DNA of 64,000 bases from Polyangiaceae bacterium (lineage in GTDB: Bacteria; Myxococcota_A; Polyangia; Polyangiales; Polyangiaceae). Location: the NCBI GenBank assembly GCA_020846005.1, contig JADLEQ010000055.1, forward strand, positions 62,001-126,000, given 5' to 3'. Position 1 is the stretch's first letter. Each line of letters starts with the position of its first letter. Under the pieces are notes generated by a model. That model had not been told where the DNA came from. It was given only the letters and a program-made list of their open reading frames with translations, and ran no database searches. Positions 15,803-24,868 of this stretch are shown here, piece after piece. A program made the position numbers and the translations under genes.

Positions 15803-17775
15803 GACGTCGCCTCCTGCGCCGGCGGCGGACCGGCGGCCTCGAGCTCCTCGGACAGCGCGACCCACTCCTTCGTCATGGCGTCCACCTTCGCGGCAAGCGA
15901 CCGCTCCTCTCTAGCCCACTCGTGGAGCTTCTCCCAGTCGCCCCCCCCGGCGTCGCAGAGCCGCTGCCGCAGCTCGGCGAGCCGCGCCTCCTCGGCGCCG
16001 ATGTCCCGCTCGAGCGTCGAGGCGCGGCGCTGCTTCTTCTCGAGCTCGCGACGCGCCTCTCGATCGCGCCGATGGCGATCCGCCCCGGCCCGCGCCCCCG
16101 CCGCCGCGCGCGCCTCGGCCGCCGCCCGCGCGCGGCCACGCTCGGCCTGCTCTTCGGCGGCCGCCCGCTCGCGGCGCGCGAGCATCTCCGTGTAGTCACA
16201 GAAGCCACCCTCGTAGAGATCGATCGCGCCCCCCTCACCGTAGCTGATCGTCCGGGTGGTCACGCCCTCGAGGAAGCGGCGATCGTGCGACACCAGCAGG
16301 ACCGTCCCTTCGAAGCCGGAGAGCGCCTCCTCCAGGATCTTCGCCGCGGGGATGTCCAGGTGATTCGTCGGCTCGTCGAGGAAGAGGAGGTTGCGAGGTT
16401 CGAGCAGGAGCTTGGCCAGGGCGAGCCGCGTCCGCTCGCCGCCAGAGAGGCTCGCCACCTTGCGGAGCGGATCGTCACCCGAGAAGCGGAACCGCCCGAG
16501 GTAGTTGCGGGTCGCCTCGACGTTCAGGTCCCCCCGCACGCTGCGGATCTCGTCGACGCCCGTCTTCTCCGGGTCCAGGGTGCCGAGCTGCTGATCGAAG
16601 TACCCATCCCGTAGGTTCGTGCCCCTGCGCACCTCACCTTCGTCCTCCGAGCCTCCCTGACCGGCGAGCAGCCGGAGCAGCGTGCTCTTCCCGCAGCCGT
16701 TGCGCCCCACGATCCCCACGCGATCCCCGCGGCGGACGAGCAGATCGAAGCCCGCGAACAGCCGCTGGCCCCCCCGCTCCGCGCCCAGGCCGCGCGCCTC
16801 GAGCACGATGTCCCCGCTCCGGGGGGCTGGCGCGAACGAGAAGCGCACTTTCTCCGCCCGCGCCCACACGTCCTCCGGCCGGTCGACACGGTCGAGCTTC
16901 TCCAGCATGCGGCGGCGCGACTGCGCCTGCTTCGTCTTTTGTCCGGCGAGGTTCCGCCGGATGAAGTCCTCCGTCTTCGCCACGAACGCCGCCTGCTGCT
17001 CGGCCTGGTCACGCTCCCGCGCGAGGTCCGCCTCCCGCTCCGTCTCGTAGGCGGAGAACGGCACACCGTACACTCGGAAGCCCTCCCGCCCGAGCTCGAG
17101 CGTCGACGGGCACGCAGCGTCGAGGAACGCGCGGTCGTGCGACACCACGAGCACGGCGCCGCGCCACGCCGCGAGGTGGCCCTCGAGCCAGCGGATGGTG
17201 TCGAGATCGAGGTGGTTGGTCGGCTCGTCGAGCAGGAGCAGCTCCGGCTCGGTGGCGAGCACGCTCCCGAGCTGGATGCGTCCCCGCTCGCCCCCCGAGA
17301 GGCTCGCCACCTCGCGATCCATGTCGGAAACTCGGAAGCCGAGCCGGGTCGCGATGGTCTCCACACGCCGCTCGAGCGCGTCTGCACCGGCGAGGTGGTA
17401 GCGATCCATGGCGTCCGCCAGCCGCGCGAGATCACGCTCGGAGCCGCTGGCCGCCGCCTCCTGCGCGCTCGCGAGGTCGTGGCGGAGCGCGACGAGCTCA
17501 CCGAAGCCGGAGAGGAGCGCGTCCCGCACCGTGCCCTCGCGCGACAGCTCGTGGCTCTGCCGGTAGTACCCGAGGGTCGTCTCACGACGGACGACCACCG
17601 TCCCTTGGTCGGCGCGCAGCTCCCCGGCGAGGACCCGGAGCAGCGTGCTCTTCCCCGCGCCGTTCGGGGCCACCAGGCTCGCGCGCTCGCCGGGCTCGAG
17701 GCGGAACGTCACGCCCTGGAACAGCGGACGCTCGGAGTACCCGAACGCGAGATCGGCGACTTCCAGGAGAGCCAT
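15799..17775 (-). CDS. ABC-F family ATPase (Uup-like)
   Basis: Soluble ATPase with two ABC domains and no membrane part; family members act on ribosomes. Domain 1 has APNGAGKST (36-44), LSGGERGR and LLLLDEPTNHLD. Domain 2 has GRNGCGKST, LSGGERTR and LLFLDEPTNHLD. The linker between them is charged and helical (about 250-310). The C terminus (about 540-650) is a long coiled coil, which favours the Uup subgroup over EttA. The length of 658 residues fits. TATCCC nine bases before the ATG may be the promoter -10, giving a leader of only a few bases. It is coupled to the glutaredoxin-like lipoprotein gene downstream by a GTGA overlap. Confidence 0.94.
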   Translation of the reverse strand: MALLEVADLAFGYSERPLFQGVTFRLEPGERASLVAPNGAGKSTLLRVLAGELRADQGTVVVRRETTLGYYRQSHELSREGTVRDALLSGFGELVALRHDLASAQEAAASGSERDLARLADAMDRYHLAGADALERRVETIATRLGFRVSDMDREVASLSGGERGRIQLGSVLATEPELLLLDEPTNHLDLDTIRWLEGHLAAWRGAVLVVSHDRAFLDAACPSTLELGREGFRVYGVPFSAYETEREADLARERDQAEQQAAFVAKTEDFIRRNLAGQKTKQAQSRRRMLEKLDRVDRPEDVWARAEKVRFSFAPAPRSGDIVLEARGLGAERGGQRLFAGFDLLVRRGDRVGIVGRNGCGKSTLLRLLAGQGGSEDEGEVRRGTNLRDGYFDQQLGTLDPEKTGVDEIRSVRGDLNVEATRNYLGRFRFSGDDPLRKVASLSGGERTRLALAKLLLEPRNLLFLDEPTNHLDIPAAKILEEALSGFEGTVLLVSHDRRFLEGVTTRTISYGEGGAIDLYEGGFCDYTEMLARRERAAAEEQAERGRARAAAEARAAAGARAGADRHRRDREARRELEKKQRRASTLERDIGAEEARLAELRQRLCDAGGGDWEKLHEWAREERSLAAKVDAMTKEWVALSEELEAAGPPPAQEATS

Positions 17776-17808
17776 GGCGCGCGGGGGATAGCACGCCGTG
17801 GCGCCGGG

Positions 17809-18954
17809 TCACTGGACGGCGATCGTCGCCACGCGCAGCTTCACCCGCTCGCGCCCGCGCTGCACGACCACCTCGACCGCGTCCCCCACCTGGCGGGCGT
17901 CGAGCGCGTTGTAGAGGTCCGAGTACGTCGACACCTTCTTGCCGTCCACCTCGACGATCACGTCGCCGAGCGCGAGCCCGCGGGGGGTCTCGCTCAGGCC
18001 GCGGAGCCCGGCCTTCTCCGCGGGGCTCCCCGGCACCGTCGAGATGACCGCCACCCCCTCGACGCCCGCCCGTCGCTCGATCCGCTGCTGCGGATCGATC
18101 TGCACGCCGAGCCCCACCTGCTCGGCGCGTCCGGTGCGGATGATCTGGGGGACCACCCTCGCGAGCGCGCTCGCGGGGACGGCGAAGCCGATCCCGGCCG
18201 AGGCCCCGGAGCGCGAGTAGATCATGGTGTTCATCCCGATCAGCCGACCCGAGGAGTCCAGCAGCGGGCCGCCGCTGTTGCCCGGGTTGATCGCGGCGTC
18301 CGTCTGGATCATGTCGCGGATCTCGACCCCGCCGATGCCGTCCACCTCCCGGCCGAGCGCGCTGACGACGCCCGTCGTGAGCGTGTGGTCGAGGCCGAAC
18401 GGGTTGCCGATGGCGATGACCTTCTGCCCGACCTCGAGCTCCTCGCCCTCGGGCGCGAGCTTGACGGGCACGAGCGAGCCGGGAGGCGCGTCGACGGCGA
18501 GCACCGCGATGTCCTTGCGCGGCTCCGCGCCCACCAGCCGCGCCTCGAAGCTGCGCTGGTCCTGGAGGCCGACCCGGAGGCTCCGGGCGTCGCGCACGAC
18601 GTGGTAGTTCGTGACGATGTGCCCCTCGGCGCTCCAGACGAAGCCGGACCCCGAACCGGCCGGGACCTCGACGGCCCGCCCGCGGAGGTAGTCCACGACG
18701 ACGCGGTGCTGGGTCACGAACACCGTCGACGGCGACGCCGCCTTGAAGATGGCGATCGTGTTCTGCTCGTCCTCGGTGCGCGCGCCCGGCGAGAGCCGCA
18801 GCGGCTCCCCGGCCTTCCCCGAAGCAGCGGGCGCCGCGGGCGCCTGACCGGCGGGAGAGGAGTCCGCGGAGGGCACCAGGCTGGTGACCCGCTTGCACGC
18901 GGGCGCGGTGAGGAGAGCGACGAAGAGCAGGGGGGCGGAGCGCGGGGGTCGCAC
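17809..18954 (-). CDS. HtrA/DegP-type serine protease with PDZ domain, probable lipoprotein
   Basis: Periplasmic quality-control protease candidate of 381 residues. A short signal peptide ends TAPAC (a possible but imperfect lipobox). The trypsin-fold triad is present: His in NYHVV, Asp in KDIAVL and Ser in GNSGGPL. VIAIGNPFGLDHTLTTGVVS is typical of HtrA. A single PDZ domain fills the C terminus (GVAVISTVPGSPAEKAGLRG ... GDVIVEVDGKKV). The start is a GTG with GAGGAA six bases upstream; longer in-frame starts would place the signal peptide internally. It ends 33 bases after the ABC-F start and faces no other gene on its strand. Confidence 0.94.
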   Translation of the reverse strand: MRPPRSAPLLFVALLTAPACKRVTSLVPSADSSPAGQAPAAPAASGKAGEPLRLSPGARTEDEQNTIAIFKAASPSTVFVTQHRVVVDYLRGRAVEVPAGSGSGFVWSAEGHIVTNYHVVRDARSLRVGLQDQRSFEARLVGAEPRKDIAVLAVDAPPGSLVPVKLAPEGEELEVGQKVIAIGNPFGLDHTLTTGVVSALGREVDGIGGVEIRDMIQTDAAINPGNSGGPLLDSSGRLIGMNTMIYSRSGASAGIGFAVPASALARVVPQIIRTGRAEQVGLGVQIDPQQRIERRAGVEGVAVISTVPGSPAEKAGLRGLSETPRGLALGDVIVEVDGKKVSTYSDLYNALDARQVGDAVEVVVQRGRERVKLRVATIAVQ

Positions 18955-19131
18955 GGCAGGTTCCTCACTAGCACCGCGGCGGGCCACGCCCGCGCCGGGA
19001 ACCAACCCGCGGGCGCGGGTTTCCTTCCCGTGGGCGGCGCGCCGGTCGGCCGCCGATCGACCGCCACGGACCACCGGGGCGGTGGACGCTGCACCGAGTG
19101 AGCCGCTAGGATCGTCGAACGGGTCGAGTCG

Positions 19132-19707
19132 ATGACGAGAGAACAGAGAGTGCTGGAGGGTTACGCCGCCTGGCCCTTTCGCGTGCGGGCGCTCCCATAC
19201 GCGGTGCTCGGGATGTCGACGCCGGTGGTCGTGTGGGCGGCCTGGGCGCTCGCCGCCGACCCGGCCGGGCGCGACCCGTCGACGGTGGGGACGGCGCTGG
19301 CCGGGATCGTCGCGCTGCAGATCGCCGTGTACTTGGGCGTCCTGCTGCGGGCCGAGCAGCCCTCGGCAGAGGTGGCGCGGTGGCTGAAGCAGCGCTCCGA
19401 GGGCGCCGCGCCACCCCACGACCCGGCGATCGACTCGCGACTCGAGGCGCTCCGCCGCCTGGAGGTGCCGGCGTCGCGGTGGGCGCGCGCGGGGACGCTG
19501 GCGACGGCGGGGTCGCTGGCGGCCATGGTGCTCGGGCTGTGGCAGCTGGTCGAGGCGTACGTCCACGGCGGGCCCGCCCTGTGGCGCGGCGCGGCCGCCT
19601 GCGGGCTCGGGGCGATGGTCGGCGCGTGGGGAGCGGCCTCGAACGCTCGCGCTGAGCTCGCGCTGGTCGTGCGCGCGCTCGAGGCCGCCGCCGCGAGGTC
19701 CGGTTGA
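19132..19707 (+). CDS. Integral membrane protein of unknown function
   Basis: A 191-residue protein with about four hydrophobic segments (near 22-43, 55-72, 120-140 and 150-172) and a short Arg/Glu-rich cytoplasmic loop between the second and third. No family is recognised. It is divergent from the HtrA-type gene across 177 bases. Its stop lies 34 bases from that of the convergent MopE-like gene, with a hairpin between them. The ATG start follows GGTCGAGTCG; no better start is seen. Confidence 0.7.
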   Translation: MTREQRVLEGYAAWPFRVRALPYAVLGMSTPVVVWAAWALAADPAGRDPSTVGTALAGIVALQIAVYLGVLLRAEQPSAEVARWLKQRSEGAAPPHDPAIDSRLEALRRLEVPASRWARAGTLATAGSLAAMVLGLWQLVEAYVHGGPALWRGAAACGLGAMVGAWGAASNARAELALVVRALEAAAARSG

Positions 19708-19715
19708 GCTACGGG

Positions 19716-19732
19716 GGGCGCCCGGCGCGCCC
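19716..19732. terminator. Short hairpin between convergent genes
   Basis: GGGCGC pairs with GCGCCC across five bases in the 34-base gap between two facing stop codons. The stem is only 6 bp, so this is weak. Confidence 0.35.
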
Positions 19733-19741
19733 TGCGGGCGG

Positions 19742-21676
19742 TCAGTGCCAGCAGAGCTCGTCCGCGGTGGTCGGGTAGGCGCCACCGGGCTGGAAGAGCC
19801 AGTCTCGCTCGGTGAGCGGAGTCGGCGCCGCCTGTGGGTTGCGGTCGACGCAGACGTTCGTCGACCCGTCACGATCGGGCACCGGCGTCACCGAGTGGGT
19901 GACGTCGATGAGGCAGTCCACGAGCTGGCCGCCCGACACGACGGCCTCGACGACCGCGGCGGACCAGAGGTCTCCCCCATTGAAGCCACCAGCGTCGTCG
20001 AGGCGCGGGAAGTCGTGGACGCCCGGGACGTAGCCGAGGGAGAGGCGCCGCTCGCCGTTGCAGTAGACGTTCAGGTGCGGCTGAACCTCGCCGCTGAAGG
20101 CGAAGGCGTGGGCGCCGATCGCGAAGCGGTCACCGTCGTTCGGGGCGTCGTGGTTGATGTTCTCCGCGCCGCAGAAGTCGTTGGCGCCGAGGAAGCCGTG
20201 CGGGTTCTTGATGAGCGGGTCACAGCTGATGTTGTCGAAGTCGAGCCGCGGGTTGTCGCAGGCCGCGAACGCGTCGCGGCGGGAGCCCCAGCCGTGGCAC
20301 GCCGTCGTCGGCGAGACGGGGTAGCCCCATGCGGGCGCGGGCGACCCGGTGCAGCCGGACGAGTCCATGTAGTAGCAGTCGTCCCCGCGCTGATCCTCGC
20401 GGCAGGTGTTGAACCAGCCGTGGCCCGGGCCGTCGCAGGTGTCGGGGTTCTGCAGCCTCGCGAAATGGAGGTCGACGTCCGCCGGCATGTTCGTCCAGCA
20501 GAGCTCGGCGCGGATCCCCGGCGCGCGGACCTTCACCTTGGTCGTGCAGGCGTAGTGCTTCCCGAGCAGGTCGAACTCGCCCGTCACGACGTAGTCGCCG
20601 CTCAGGGCGAACCCGAGGTGCATGCGGTGCGTGGCCGCCTGCGCGGCGCCCGCCACGAGCCCAACCTGCGTCCCCGTGGGCCCGAGCCCGGGCGTCCGCT
20701 GCCCCACGGGACCGATGCCACCGCTGGGGTTGTTGAACATCTGGAAGGACGGGTTCGGGAGGATGTTGTCGCAGTCACCGCCGTACGCGGTCCATCGCCA
20801 GCCCGTCGCCTGGGTAGGCGCGACGTTCTTGATCCAGGCGTGGCCGTCGAGGAACGGGAGCGCCGACGGGGGCGGGAACGGCGCGGTGACGATCTCGGCC
20901 GTCGGACACTCGACGTAGGTCCCCTCGCACGAGCAGTCCGACGCCCGGCTGTTCATCGGAGCGCCGTCGCAGTCGAAGTCGCCCGGCGCGCACACGTCGT
21001 CCGCGTACGGAGGCAGCGCGCCGCGGCACTCGCCGTCCCACCGGCCGTAGGTGAACTCGCCGACGATCTCCGTCACGCACTTCATCGTCCCGACGGCGTT
21101 CGCCTCGCACCAGCCGACGGGCTTGCCGCTCGCGTCGGCCTGCGTGCTCGAGGCGAGCGTGCACCACTTCGTCTCGCCGGAGCCGACGGCCGCGCCGCAG
21201 TCGCAGCCCTCGTCGACGAGCCCATCGCAGTCGTCGTCGAAGCCGTTGCCGGTCGCGCCGTTCGCCAGGAGGGGGTTCGGATCGGTGGCGCCGTCGCACT
21301 CGTCGGCGGTCGCCGTCGCGCAGAGCCGCGCGAGCGGGCCGGGCGCGTAGCCGGCGTCGCTGCAGGCGTCGGTGAGCAGCACGTCCGGCGGCGCGTCCTG
21401 CGTCACGCCGGGGCCGTCGGTGAGGACGACGTCGTCGGGAGCGTCCGTGCCCGCGTCGAGCGTGACGCCGCCGGTGCCGCCCGTCCCCGAGCTGCCCGCC
21501 CCCCCGGACGTGCCCGAGAAGCCGCCCGTCGCGCCCCCAGCGGCGGACCCGCCCGAACCGCCGCTCGCGCCACCCGCGCGGCCGCCTGGGTCGTTCGCGG
21601 AGCAGCTCGCCACCGAGAGCGCCAGCCCCGCGGCCGCCAGCACGAACACTCGCCCGACCCACGGCATCGGCTGCAT
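19742..21676 (-). CDS. Large lipoprotein with MopE-like Asp/Cys motifs
   Basis: Surface lipoprotein of 644 residues. The signal peptide ends at VASC. A Gly/Ser/Thr linker with GGTGG repeats and an acidic stretch lead into a region with MopE-like metal-binding motifs: NGFDDDCDGLVDEGCDC, then DFDCDG and further cysteine pairs. Such Asp-rich loops bind Ca2+ or Cu in related proteins. The C-terminal 300 residues are beta-rich with many Cys, Trp and Tyr (for example DVDLHFARLQNPDTC), typical of myxobacterial surface proteins. The ATG at 21676 gives the only proper signal peptide. The function is unknown; adhesion or metal binding is a guess. Confidence 0.82.
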   Translation of the reverse strand: MQPMPWVGRVFVLAAAGLALSVASCSANDPGGRAGGASGGSGGSAAGGATGGFSGTSGGAGSSGTGGTGGVTLDAGTDAPDDVVLTDGPGVTQDAPPDVLLTDACSDAGYAPGPLARLCATATADECDGATDPNPLLANGATGNGFDDDCDGLVDEGCDCGAAVGSGETKWCTLASSTQADASGKPVGWCEANAVGTMKCVTEIVGEFTYGRWDGECRGALPPYADDVCAPGDFDCDGAPMNSRASDCSCEGTYVECPTAEIVTAPFPPPSALPFLDGHAWIKNVAPTQATGWRWTAYGGDCDNILPNPSFQMFNNPSGGIGPVGQRTPGLGPTGTQVGLVAGAAQAATHRMHLGFALSGDYVVTGEFDLLGKHYACTTKVKVRAPGIRAELCWTNMPADVDLHFARLQNPDTCDGPGHGWFNTCREDQRGDDCYYMDSSGCTGSPAPAWGYPVSPTTACHGWGSRRDAFAACDNPRLDFDNISCDPLIKNPHGFLGANDFCGAENINHDAPNDGDRFAIGAHAFAFSGEVQPHLNVYCNGERRLSLGYVPGVHDFPRLDDAGGFNGGDLWSAAVVEAVVSGGQLVDCLIDVTHSVTPVPDRDGSTNVCVDRNPQAAPTPLTERDWLFQPGGAYPTTADELCWH

Positions 21677-21744
21677 GCTGAGATTTTCCCCCCGCGAGGG
21701 CCGGATCGTCAAGGTAGCCGGGCGCCGGGCGAAGACCGCTGGCC

Positions 21745-22650
21745 TCAGGCGGCGATCGGCGGCGGCGGCTCGTCGAGGTCGAGATCGAACACGACGACCT
21801 CGTCGAGCGGCACGTACTTGCCGGAGTCGTCGCGCCGCACCCGGCTCGCCGAGTAGGTCGCGTCGTGGGTGTAGAAGAGCCACGCGCCGTCCGCGGCCAG
21901 GCGCTCGAGGATGGCGGCCTTCTCGTCGATGAGGCGCTCGGGGAAGCGGTCGTACCCCATCGTCACCGGGAGGTGGACCCACGGGCGCCCGGGCACCAGA
22001 TCCGCGCAGAAGAACGCCGAGCCGTGTCGCCCCCGCACCCAGGCGTGCAGCATCCCTGGCGTGTGGCCCGAGGTGACGTGGAAGAGGAAGCGCGATCCGA
22101 GCACCGGCGTCGCCGCGCCCTCGACGAGCTCGAGGCGCCCGGAGGCCAGGAGGAGCTCGCTGAGCCCCGGCACGAAGGACGCTTTGTCCCGCGCGTGCGG
22201 CGCCCGCGCGCGCGCCCACGCCTCGCGCCCCACGACGAACGTCGCGCGCGGGAACAGCAGCGACGGCTCCCGGCGCTCGGCCCACTCCGCGAGCAGGCCG
22301 CCCGCGTGATCGAAGTGCAAGTGGCTCAGCACGACCACGTCGATGTCCGCGTCCGTCAGCCCCAGCGCCGCGAGGGAGCGCACGAGGACGTGATCGTCCT
22401 CGACGACGCCGTAGCGCTCGCGGAGCTTGGGCTCGAAGAACGCGCCGATCCCTGCCTCCAGCAGGACGCGCTGCGGGCGCGCGCCGTCGCCGTTGGAGAT
22501 CTCGACGAGGAGCGCGCGGCAGGCGAGATCGATGCGCCCGAGCTCATCCGGCGGGCACCAGCGGCTCCAGAGCGCGCGCGGCGCGTTCCCGAACATCGCG
22601 CCGCCATCGAGCCGCTGGCGGTTGCCGGAGACGGAGCGCACGCGCAGCAC
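21745..22650 (-). CDS. Metallo-beta-lactamase-fold hydrolase
   Basis: Zinc hydrolase of 301 residues with the complete MBL ligand set: HLHFDH (HxHxDH), His in TSGHTPG, Asp in FCADLVP and His in YTHDATY. The layout resembles the quinolone-hydrolase/lactonase-like and PqsE-like branch, but the substrate is not known. The start is uncertain. I chose the GTG at 22650, which has TAGACT seven bases upstream, over an ATG that would add 51 Arg/Ala-rich residues. It is divergent from the SMUG1 gene across 163 bases. Confidence 0.88.
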   Translation of the reverse strand: MLRVRSVSGNRQRLDGGAMFGNAPRALWSRWCPPDELGRIDLACRALLVEISNGDGARPQRVLLEAGIGAFFEPKLRERYGVVEDDHVLVRSLAALGLTDADIDVVVLSHLHFDHAGGLLAEWAERREPSLLFPRATFVVGREAWARARAPHARDKASFVPGLSELLLASGRLELVEGAATPVLGSRFLFHVTSGHTPGMLHAWVRGRHGSAFFCADLVPGRPWVHLPVTMGYDRFPERLIDEKAAILERLAADGAWLFYTHDATYSASRVRRDDSGKYVPLDEVVVFDLDLDEPPPPIAA

Positions 22651-22657
22651 GGACGGG

Positions 22658-22663
22658 AGTCTA
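22658..22663 (-). promoter_or_regulatory. -10 element TAGACT of a probable leaderless promoter
   Basis: TAGACT (minus strand) ends seven bases before the GTG at 22650, with no Shine-Dalgarno between. The same hexamer precedes the MerR-B12 gene. Confidence 0.4.
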
Positions 22664-22813
22664 CCAGTGGCTCCGCGGCGCCGCACGGCCCCGGTGACCC
22701 GTGCGACCGCGAGCCGCGCGCGCCGGGGCGCGGCGCCCGCGCGTGAGCCGCTCCCCCCGCCGACCCGCGCCGCCGGCTGGCGACCGCGCGGCGAACCGAG
22801 CACACTCCGCCCC

Positions 22814-23554
22814 GTGTCTGGCCGCGCCCGCGCTCCAAGCCGCCTCGCCGAGATCTCCCGTCGCCTCTCGGCGAGCTGCGGCGCGATGTCGTTCTCGCGA
22901 CCGGTCGCCTACGTGTACGACCCGCTCGCGCACGCGCGCGATCCGCACGAGCGGTACCTCGCGCGCTGGGGCGCCGGCGCCAAGCGCGTGCTGTTCCTCG
23001 GCATGAACCCCGGCCCGTTCGGCATGGTGCAAACGGGGGTACCCTTTGGCGACGTCGCCAGCGTGCGCGACTTCCTCGGCGTCGAGGGTCGCGTGAGCCG
23101 CCCGCGACGGGAGCACCCGCTGCGGCCGGTGCTCGGCTTCGCGTGCCCCCGGAGCGAGGTGAGCGGGCAGCGGCTCTGGGGGTGGGTGGAGCGCCGCTTC
23201 GAGTCCCCGGCGCGGTTCTTCCGCGACCACTTCGTCCACAACTACTGCCCGCTCGCGTTCCTCGAGGCGGGCGGGAGGAACCTCACGCCCGATCGCCTGT
23301 GCGCCGCAGACCAAGGCCCGCTCTTCACGGCGTGCGACGCGGCGCTGACCGAGGTCGTGCAGGCGCTCGGCAGTCGCCACGTCGTCGGCGTCGGCGCGTT
23401 CGCCGAGCGGCGCGCGCGATACGCTCTCCGGGGCGCCGGCGTCACCGTCTGCGGCATCCTCCACCCGAGCCCCGCGAGCCCCCTCGCCAACCGCGGCTGG
23501 GCGCCGACCATCGAGCGCCAGCTCGGGGAGGCCGGCCTGCTCGGGCCGGCCTAG
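22814..23554 (+). CDS. Single-strand-selective uracil-DNA glycosylase, SMUG1 type
   Basis: Base-excision enzyme removing uracil and oxidised pyrimidines from DNA. The catalytic motif [19 protein letters not shown] (with the Asn) and the C-terminal HPSPASP (with the His) are those of SMUG1 rather than UNG or [21 protein letters not shown] is also family-specific. The length of 246 residues suits bacterial SMUG1. No ATG fits; the GTG at 22814 starts the conserved region after about 30 residues. It is divergent from the MBL hydrolase gene. SMUG1 is found only in some bacteria, so this may stand in for or add to UNG. Confidence 0.93.
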   Translation: MSGRARAPSRLAEISRRLSASCGAMSFSRPVAYVYDPLAHARDPHERYLARWGAGAKRVLFLGMNPGPFGMVQTGVPFGDVASVRDFLGVEGRVSRPRREHPLRPVLGFACPRSEVSGQRLWGWVERRFESPARFFRDHFVHNYCPLAFLEAGGRNLTPDRLCAADQGPLFTACDAALTEVVQALGSRHVVGVGAFAERRARYALRGAGVTVCGILHPSPASPLANRGWAPTIERQLGEAGLLGPA

Positions 23555-23557
23555 CGT

Positions 23558-23617
23558 GGCGAGCGGCGCGGAGGAGCCAGGGGCTCGCGCGCCCCCGACG
23601 GCGCCTCCGCGCTCGCC
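23558..23617. terminator. Imperfect long hairpin between convergent genes
   Basis: GGCGAGC and GCGGAGG (23558-23574, with a 3-base bulge) pair with CCTCCGC-GCTCGCC (23604-23617). The 14-bp stem fills the gap between SMUG1 and the facing membrane protein gene. A second 7-bp stem (23531-23550) overlaps the SMUG1 stop. Confidence 0.5.
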
Positions 23618-23630
23618 AGCGCGGCGCCGG

Positions 23631-24122
23631 TCAGCTCCGGAACGCCGCCTTCACCTTCGCGTCGAGCAGCGTGACGAGCGCCCAGATCCCGATCGGAGTG
23701 TTGATCAGGCAACAGATCGAGCAGGGGAGCGAGAAGAGCACCGCGGCCACCGTCGCCAGGGTGTGGCTCTGCAGCTGCTTCATCTTGAGCGCGCCGAAGA
23801 TGACGAAGCCGTTGAAGAGGAGGCTGATGAAGCCGCTGATCAGGCCGACGGTGCCGGAGAAGAGCGCCTGCATCCCCTGGTCGCCACCGGAGGCGGCGCC
23901 GACGCCGGCACCGAGGAGGTTCATGGCGATCCCGAAGAGATTGACGAGGATCGCGAGCCCACTCAGGATCAGCATGAGCATCGCCGGGAGGGCCACCTTC
24001 CCGGTCGCGTCCCCGGGCGGCGCCGCGCCGGGCGCGGGGCCCGGCATCGGGCCAGGGAACTGTGCGGGGCCAGGCGCCGGCGGATAGCCTTGCCCGTACG
24101 GACCAGGGGGCGGGTTGTACAT
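23631..24122 (-). CDS. Small membrane protein with Pro/Gly-rich N terminus
   Basis: A 163-residue protein. The first 42 residues are almost all Pro, Gly, Ala and Tyr (PPGPYGQGYPPAPGP), followed by about four hydrophobic segments (near 43-72, 85-112 and 120-152). A CCxI pair (SICCLINTPIGIW) in the last helix recalls small DUF4190/DUF4339-like membrane proteins with a Pro-rich cytoplasmic tail. The function is unknown. GGAGGT lies 11 bases before the ATG. Confidence 0.72.
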   Translation of the reverse strand: MYNPPPGPYGQGYPPAPGPAQFPGPMPGPAPGAAPPGDATGKVALPAMLMLILSGLAILVNLFGIAMNLLGAGVGAASGGDQGMQALFSGTVGLISGFISLLFNGFVIFGALKMKQLQSHTLATVAAVLFSLPCSICCLINTPIGIWALVTLLDAKVKAAFRS

Positions 24123-24350
24123 GAGCCTCTTCTACCTCCAGGAGGCCGACCACCGCCTCCACCGCCGTCTTAGCCAGGATCCCGGGCGAGCGTCAACGCG
24201 GCGCACCGCGCGCGCCCGACCCGAGCGGGCGCCTCGGCTCGCCGGCCGGCTCGCGCGGCGGCGGCTCGAGGCGAGCTGCGGCGCAGGTGGGAGTTCTCCC
24301 CTGGGGCAGACCGGCAGCGCCTGCCCCACGCTGCGCCGGTACGCGGTGGG

Positions 24351-24707
24351 TCAGCCCCGATAGTAGAGCTGCTCCACGCAGGCGTCGATCAGGTAGAAGC
24401 CCGGAGCCGCCCACTCGTTGCACGAGAGCTGTTCGACCCACGGGAGGCACTCGTCGTACAGCTGCTCCCGATCGCGGATGCCGACCACCGCGTTGCACGT
24501 CCCCATGTCGGCCTCGACCAGGCCGTCGCACTCCGCCACCGTCCCGCCGCACTCGGCGCACTTCTGGCTCCACGCCGCGCTGACGTCCTCGCAGACCTCC
24601 GGGGGAGGAGTGTCGCCTACCAAGGGAGGCGCCCGACGGTCCGAGTCCGAGGCGGAGCAGCCCGCCAAGCCCATCGCCAAGAGCATCGAGATGTAGGCAG
24701 GTCCCAT
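24351..24707 (-). CDS. Small Cys-rich lipoprotein
   Basis: A 118-residue lipoprotein with the lipobox LAGC (Cys17). The mature part has eight cysteines spaced as four likely pairs (VCEDV ... KCAECGG ... ECDG ... GTCNA ... ECLPW ... SCNEW ... DACVEQ), giving a compact helical disulfide-rich fold. No family is recognised. It lies downstream of the multihaem-like lipoprotein gene on the same strand (161 bases), so it may or may not be part of that unit. GAGGGA lies upstream of the ATG. Confidence 0.68.
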   Translation of the reverse strand: MGPAYISMLLAMGLAGCSASDSDRRAPPLVGDTPPPEVCEDVSAAWSQKCAECGGTVAECDGLVEADMGTCNAVVGIRDREQLYDECLPWVEQLSCNEWAAPGFYLIDACVEQLYYRG

Positions 24708-24868
24708 GAGCAGATCCCTCGCGCCGAGGTTCGCGCGCCGCCGCCCGATACGCAAGGGGGTCAGTCACCCGCAGGCCCTCCGGCCACGCACCGCCCCGGC
24801 CGGCCGGAGGCGTGGCGGCTCGGCCCCCCTCCCCTTGCGGCGCCACGCCGGACCGTACGGTCGCGACT

